Part shown: in pieces, positions 35,782-39,431 of the stretch
Layout: each line of letters begins with the position of its first letter
Numbering within the stretch: position 1 is the first letter of the stretch
Assembly: GCA_002435145.1 (NCBI GenBank)
Contig: DJLT01000110.1
Coordinates: 1 to 39,431 of the forward strand
Direction of reading: 5' to 3'
DNA length: 39,431 bases
Source: Neptuniibacter sp. UBA6509
GTDB lineage: Bacteria; Pseudomonadota; Gammaproteobacteria; Pseudomonadales; Balneatricaceae
Notes under the pieces: generated by a model
Told to the model about the DNA's origin: nothing
What the model saw: only the letters and a program-made list of their open reading frames with translations
Database searches by the model: none
Made by a program: the position numbers and the translations under genes

Positions 35782-36159
35782 CTAGCTGCCTTCCGCGACA
35801 ACAAATGCAACGACATACTCTTTCTCATCGCTATAGCTTAGCTGTAAGTTATGAATAGCTAGCGCCTTCGCTCGCTCTTCCGCCCCTGCTGTGAGCTTAA
35901 CGAGTGGGCGCCCGTTTTCATCTCTAGAAATCTCAATATGCTGCCAACTAACACCTCTACCAATGCCTGTCCCTAATGCTTTAGAAACCGCTTCTTTTGC
36001 TGCAAAGCGTTTAGCCAAGAAAAGTGCAGGATCGGTTGTATTAGTACAGTCATCTAATTCATTAGGCGTTAAAACCCTTTGCGCAAGCTTAGGCGTTCGT
36101 TCCCAAGCTTCGCGCATACGCTTTATCTGCAAAATGTCTGTACCAATACCGACAATCAT
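35782..36159 (-). CDS. acpS: holo-[acyl-carrier-protein] synthase
   Basis: A 125-residue phosphopantetheinyl transferase of the AcpS type, moving 4'-phosphopantetheine from CoA to acyl carrier protein. It has the [13 protein letters not shown] start with the Mg-binding Asp8 and the [21 protein letters not shown] signature with the second metal-binding Glu. It overlaps the pdxJ stop by 4 bases (ATGA), the arrangement known from E. coli and relatives. Translation is probably coupled. Confidence 0.96.
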   Translation of the reverse strand: MIVGIGTDILQIKRMREAWERTPKLAQRVLTPNELDDCTNTTDPALFLAKRFAAKEAVSKALGTGIGRGVSWQHIEISRDENGRPLVKLTAGAEERAKALAIHNLQLSYSDEKEYVVAFVVAEGS

Positions 36160-36929
36160 TTTGTCAAAGCATCACGTGATGATTGTATTCTTGCCTGAGT
36201 TTGTAGCATCTGCTGTTTCATCTCTGATACAGCTTCTTTTAATCCAACAAACAACGCGCGGGCAATAATACCGTGACCAATATTAAGCTCATTCATCTCT
36301 GGAATTTCAGCGATTTGCTCAACATTATGATAATTCAAACCATGACCAGCATTCACAACTAAACCTTTTTTATAGGCATAGCTCGCAGCTTCACGAATAC
36401 GTTTAAGCTCCGCCATCTGCTCTTCGGAAGATTCGGCTTCTGCATAAGCCCCTGTGTGAAGTTCAATAACTGGCGCCCCACAACGAAGAGTCGCATCAAT
36501 CTGGGAGATTTCAGGATCAATAAAAAGAGAAACCTCTATACCGGCATTAGCCAAACGAGTACAAGCTTCATTAATACGCTGCTCTTGGCCTGCAACATCT
36601 AACCCACCTTCGGTTGTTAACTCTTCTCTTTTTTCAGGAACTAAGCAGCAATGCGCAGGCTGCACCTTCTCTGCTATTCCTATCATTTCATCGGTCACAG
36701 CCATTTCAAAGTTCATGCGTGTCTGTAAAGTTTCTTTCAACAAAAAGACATCACGATCTTGAATATGACGACGATCCTCGCGTAGGTGTATAGTAATGCC
36801 ATCAGCCCCCGCCTCTTCAGCAAGTGCAGCAGCTTGTACTGTATCCGGATAGCGAGTGCCACGCGCCTGACGAATCGTCGCAACATGGTCAATATTTACA
36901 CCTAGCAACAGGCGAGAAGGTTCTATCAC
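36156..36929 (-). CDS. pdxJ: pyridoxine 5'-phosphate synthase
   Basis: A 257-residue TIM-barrel enzyme that condenses 1-deoxyxylulose 5-phosphate and 3-amino-2-oxopropyl phosphate into pyridoxine 5'-phosphate. Motifs include [19 protein letters not shown], the active-site region [12 protein letters not shown], and [13 protein letters not shown] near the C-terminus. The start is GTG 36929, because AAGGAG lies 6 bases upstream, just after the recO stop; the longer in-frame version would overlap recO. It is followed by acpS with a 4-base overlap. Confidence 0.95.
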   Translation of the reverse strand: MIEPSRLLLGVNIDHVATIRQARGTRYPDTVQAAALAEEAGADGITIHLREDRRHIQDRDVFLLKETLQTRMNFEMAVTDEMIGIAEKVQPAHCCLVPEKREELTTEGGLDVAGQEQRINEACTRLANAGIEVSLFIDPEISQIDATLRCGAPVIELHTGAYAEAESSEEQMAELKRIREAASYAYKKGLVVNAGHGLNYHNVEQIAEIPEMNELNIGHGIIARALFVGLKEAVSEMKQQMLQTQARIQSSRDALTK

Positions 36930-36939
36930 ATTTAGCTCC

Positions 36940-37632
36940 TTACATTTTCTGGAACAGTTCACGACTGCGTAAAGGTTTATAACCTAATAAATGATCTATC
37001 AATAAACGCATTAAGCGTTTTGAAGCCCGCTTAACCTGTGTATCGCTATAATTATCTGAAGCAATAGCTTCAAGCTGCCAGCCATAAAAACAAAAAGCTT
37101 TTTGCTTCTCTGCTGGGGCTACTTGTAGAGTAACAAAGCCCTGCCCTGGATTTAACAGGTAAATAGAATCTGAGGATTTATTATCAAGATCAGGCAGATA
37201 ACCGAGTTCCCCCAGCAACCGATGCTCAAATGTTCGCAATGCACCTTGAATGTCATCGCCAGAAAGTAACTCATTTAAGACATACTGATAATAAACATAT
37301 AGCTGGGGATGGGAATCAAAAGGCTGAAGTGTTCTCGAAAGCAGCTCATTGACATACAAGCCACACATTAAGCCATCACCTTTAAGAAACATCATCGCGG
37401 CAACAGGTTCAGCTTGTGTCAGGGTTTTAAGTTCATTGCGCCCGCGCCAAGCAATCTGAATCGGGACAAAAGATTGAACGGATGCACGAAGTTTAGAGTT
37501 AGGGCGACGCGCACCTTTAACAACGGCGGGGACTTTGCCATGCTCCAAGGTAAAAAAATCAACGATAAGACTCGTATCGCGATATGGGCGGTTATGGAGA
37601 ACATAAGCCGCCTGCTGATCTATCTGAGCCAT
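36940..37632 (-). CDS. recO: DNA repair protein RecO
   Basis: A 230-residue recombination mediator of the RecFOR pathway, which loads RecA on SSB-coated single-stranded DNA. The N-terminal OB fold begins [21 protein letters not shown]. The conserved [16 protein letters not shown] follows, and then a helical domain with [12 protein letters not shown]-terminal zinc cysteines are not evident, as in other gammaproteobacterial RecO. Gap to era is 6 bases and to pdxJ 10 bases. Confidence 0.93.
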   Translation of the reverse strand: MAQIDQQAAYVLHNRPYRDTSLIVDFFTLEHGKVPAVVKGARRPNSKLRASVQSFVPIQIAWRGRNELKTLTQAEPVAAMMFLKGDGLMCGLYVNELLSRTLQPFDSHPQLYVYYQYVLNELLSGDDIQGALRTFEHRLLGELGYLPDLDNKSSDSIYLLNPGQGFVTLQVAPAEKQKAFCFYGWQLEAIASDNYSDTQVKRASKRLMRLLIDHLLGYKPLRSRELFQKM

Positions 37633-37638
37633 AGACGA

Positions 37639-38580
37639 TTAGGTATTATCGTAACCTAAACTACGAAGAGCACGTTCATCATCAGCCCAACCTCGACGGA
37701 CTTTAACCCAAAGGTTAAGCATAACTTTACAATCGAACATCCGCTCCATATCCATACGCGAATCACGGCCGACCGTTTTAATCCTTGAGCCTTTATCACC
37801 AATAACAATACGTTTTTGGCCATCACGCTCAACCAAAATCAGCGCACTGACATGAAGTACGCCATTCTTAGCGTACTTAAATTCCTCAATTTCAACGGTT
37901 GTACCGTAAGGAATCTCATCCCCTAAATTACGCATCAACTTTTCTCGAACCATTTCTGCAACCATAAAGCGCGAGCTTTTATCTGTTACTTGGTCTTCAG
38001 GGAAGTGATGCATGCCTTTAGGCATATGCTTTGCGATAAGCTCTTCTAGCTGCTCTACGTTATGACCATCTTTTGCTGAAAGTGGGACCATCTCAGCAAA
38101 ATCCATACGACCGGCATGAGTTTGCATCTGCGGTAATAAAGAAGCTTTATCTTTTAACTGATCAATTTTATTCACTGCTAGGATAACTGGGCAACGAACA
38201 TTCTTAACTTTATCAAGAACCAATTGATCTTCTTCAGTCCATGCTGTGCGGTCCACAATAAATACAACTAAATCAACATCACGCAACGCATCAGAAGCGG
38301 CTTTATTCATATAGCGGTTAAGCGCTTTCTTACCTTCGTCTTTATGTAAACCCGGTGTATCAACATAGACAATCTGGAGATCGCCTTCTGTTTTGATACC
38401 CATGATCTGATGTCGCGTTGTTTGAGGTTTACGTGACGTTATACTCAGTTTCTGCCCCAATATGTGGTTCATCAACGTAGACTTGCCAACATTTGGTCGC
38501 CCAACAATTGCCACAAACCCACAACGCTGGTTGGGATTCTGAGGCTGTTCGGACAACAGGTGCATTAGATCTTCAGCCAT
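37639..38580 (-). CDS. era: GTPase Era
   Basis: A 313-residue GTPase for 30S subunit maturation that binds the 3' end of 16S rRNA. G motifs: G1 GRPNVGKS at 27-34, G2 around the TTRHQIMG segment, G3 DTPG and G4 NKID. The C-terminal KH domain (about 215-300) includes [13 protein letters not shown]. The N-terminus is somewhat longer than in E. coli (about 20 residues before the first strand). It starts 2 bases after the rnc stop, with GGAG upstream. Confidence 0.97.
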   Translation of the reverse strand: MAEDLMHLLSEQPQNPNQRCGFVAIVGRPNVGKSTLMNHILGQKLSITSRKPQTTRHQIMGIKTEGDLQIVYVDTPGLHKDEGKKALNRYMNKAASDALRDVDLVVFIVDRTAWTEEDQLVLDKVKNVRCPVILAVNKIDQLKDKASLLPQMQTHAGRMDFAEMVPLSAKDGHNVEQLEELIAKHMPKGMHHFPEDQVTDKSSRFMVAEMVREKLMRNLGDEIPYGTTVEIEEFKYAKNGVLHVSALILVERDGQKRIVIGDKGSRIKTVGRDSRMDMERMFDCKVMLNLWVKVRRGWADDERALRSLGYDNT

Positions 38581-38582
38581 TT

Positions 38583-39263
38583 CTATTTCTCCACCTGTAG
38601 GGCGATAAGTGCATTTTTTGCTGCTTCTTGCTCAGCTTGACGTCGGCTACTACCAATACCTTTCTCAGCTTTCTTCAAGCCTTCAACACGACAATCTATA
38701 TAGAAGGTTTGATCATGTGCCTCACCCTCTACATTCATCAATTCATATTCGGGAAGAGCCAAGCGACGAGATTGCAAAAACTCTTGCAAGCGAGTTTTTG
38801 AATCCTTCATTGATTCATTGAGATCTAATTTGTCTAAACGCTCTTTAAACCAAGATAGAATAAACCCGCGGGCCGTATCCATATCGGTATCAAGATAGAT
38901 AGCACCAATAATAGCTTCAACCGCGTCAGCTAAAATGGAATCTCTTCGATAACCGCCGCTTTTAAGCTCGCCGCTACCTAAACGCAGGTAATCACCTAGA
39001 CCTAATTCACGAGCTACTTCAGACAAAGTAACACCTTTGACCATTCGAGCACGTAAACGGCTCAGCTCACCCTCTTTTGCTTTTGGGAAGCGGGCAAAAA
39101 GGTCATCAGCGATGACAAAATTAAGAATGGAATCACCTAAAAACTCTAGGCGTTCATTATTCTTTTTACCACAGCTTCGGTGTGTCAATGCCAATTCAAA
39201 GAGTGACATATCGCCAAAGCTATGGCCTATACGACGGGATAATTCAGATGCTGGTTTTATCAA
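38583..39263 (-). CDS. rnc: ribonuclease III
   Basis: A 226-residue endonuclease for double-stranded RNA. The catalytic signature [11 protein letters not shown] lies at about 38-48, the second acidic pair is in [13 protein letters not shown] (about 113-125), and the dsRNA-binding domain covers about 155-225 with the AAKNALIAL end. The start is TTG 39263: the frame is closed just upstream by a TGA with no ATG or GTG in between, and the next ATG would remove the N-terminal helix. The TTG overlaps the stop of the upstream DUF4845 gene by 4 bases (TTGA), implying coupled translation. In E. coli RNase III cuts its own leader; that cannot be assessed here. Confidence 0.96.
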   Translation of the reverse strand: MIKPASELSRRIGHSFGDMSLFELALTHRSCGKKNNERLEFLGDSILNFVIADDLFARFPKAKEGELSRLRARMVKGVTLSEVARELGLGDYLRLGSGELKSGGYRRDSILADAVEAIIGAIYLDTDMDTARGFILSWFKERLDKLDLNESMKDSKTRLQEFLQSRRLALPEYELMNVEGEAHDQTFYIDCRVEGLKKAEKGIGSSRRQAEQEAAKNALIALQVEK

Positions 39264-39431
39264 GGTGCTATTGCTTCATATTGCTTTTCAAATTTAACCA
39301 TTGCATCCACGTTATAAAACATGGGTACACGTATTTCATAATCTAGGGTGAAATAGATAACACCCTTATCTTTCCTAATAACCAAAGCATCCTTATGCGG
39401 GAGTTTCACTTGGTTAATACGGAATTTTTTA
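39260..39431 (-). CDS. DUF4845 domain protein, 3' end only
   Basis: An open minus-strand frame runs from the window edge to TGA 39260-39262, giving 56 codons. It includes [20 protein letters not shown] and VKFEKQYEA, which match the C-terminal half of the DUF4845 proteins often encoded between lepB and rnc in gammaproteobacteria. The N-terminal membrane helix would be outside the window. Function is unknown. Its stop overlaps the rnc start. Confidence 0.85.
   Translation of the reverse strand, partial: KKFRINQVKLPHKDALVIRKDKGVIYFTLDYEIRVPMFYNVDAMVKFEKQYEAIAP

Overview
The window (about 39.4 kb, fairly AT-rich, densely coding) looks like a chromosome segment of a marine-type gammaproteobacterium. 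The core gene content and order (rnc-era-recO-pdxJ-acpS, cysM, relA-mazG, ppc, adk, hemH) fit the Oceanospirillales/Pseudomonadales side of the class. I cannot name a genus from sequence alone. I see no rRNA, tRNA, CRISPR array, insertion sequence or prophage.

Layout. 0-4.4 kb: hinT, a membrane AAA-type ATPase fused to an NTF2-like C-terminal domain, a PilZ protein and a DUF2333 membrane protein. 4.7-9.1 kb: two cyclic-di-GMP proteins facing each other, a GGDEF-EAL protein broken by a frameshift and a double-receiver HD-GYP protein. 9.4-11.6 kb: pta-ackA, with an FNR/Anr-like box upstream and a strong terminator downstream. 11.6-14.1 kb: glutathione S-transferase, a YCII protein and an SrmB-like DEAD-box helicase with a terminator-like hairpin in its leader. 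14.4-16.5 kb: a membrane diguanylate cyclase behind a secreted solute-binding protein. 16.7-27.2 kb: housekeeping genes, all on the minus strand (cysM, relA-mazG-small membrane protein, ppc, adk, hemH-rlmB).

27.3-35.8 kb is the accessory part. It holds a degenerate AAA+ protein without a Walker A motif, a LysE exporter with an AraC regulator, a two-helix membrane protein, an alpha/beta hydrolase-OsmC fusion, and a sugar-acid gene set: aldolase and enolase-superfamily dehydratase on plus, SDR dehydrogenase and lactonase-type amidohydrolase on minus. The minus-strand half of that set is appended directly behind acpS. 35.8-39.4 kb is the rnc-era-recO-pdxJ-acpS operon, with the 3' end of a DUF4845 gene at the window edge.

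The most novel element I see is between 31.66 and 31.94 kb. A good sigma70-type promoter on the minus strand overlaps a perfect 14-5-14 palindrome containing a Fur-box match. It would drive a transcript of about 240 nt that ends at a Rho-independent terminator and contains a 32-codon open frame for a one-helix membrane peptide. It could be an iron-regulated small protein gene, a small RNA, or both. A second theme is the density of cyclic-di-GMP genes between 2.7 and 16.5 kb.
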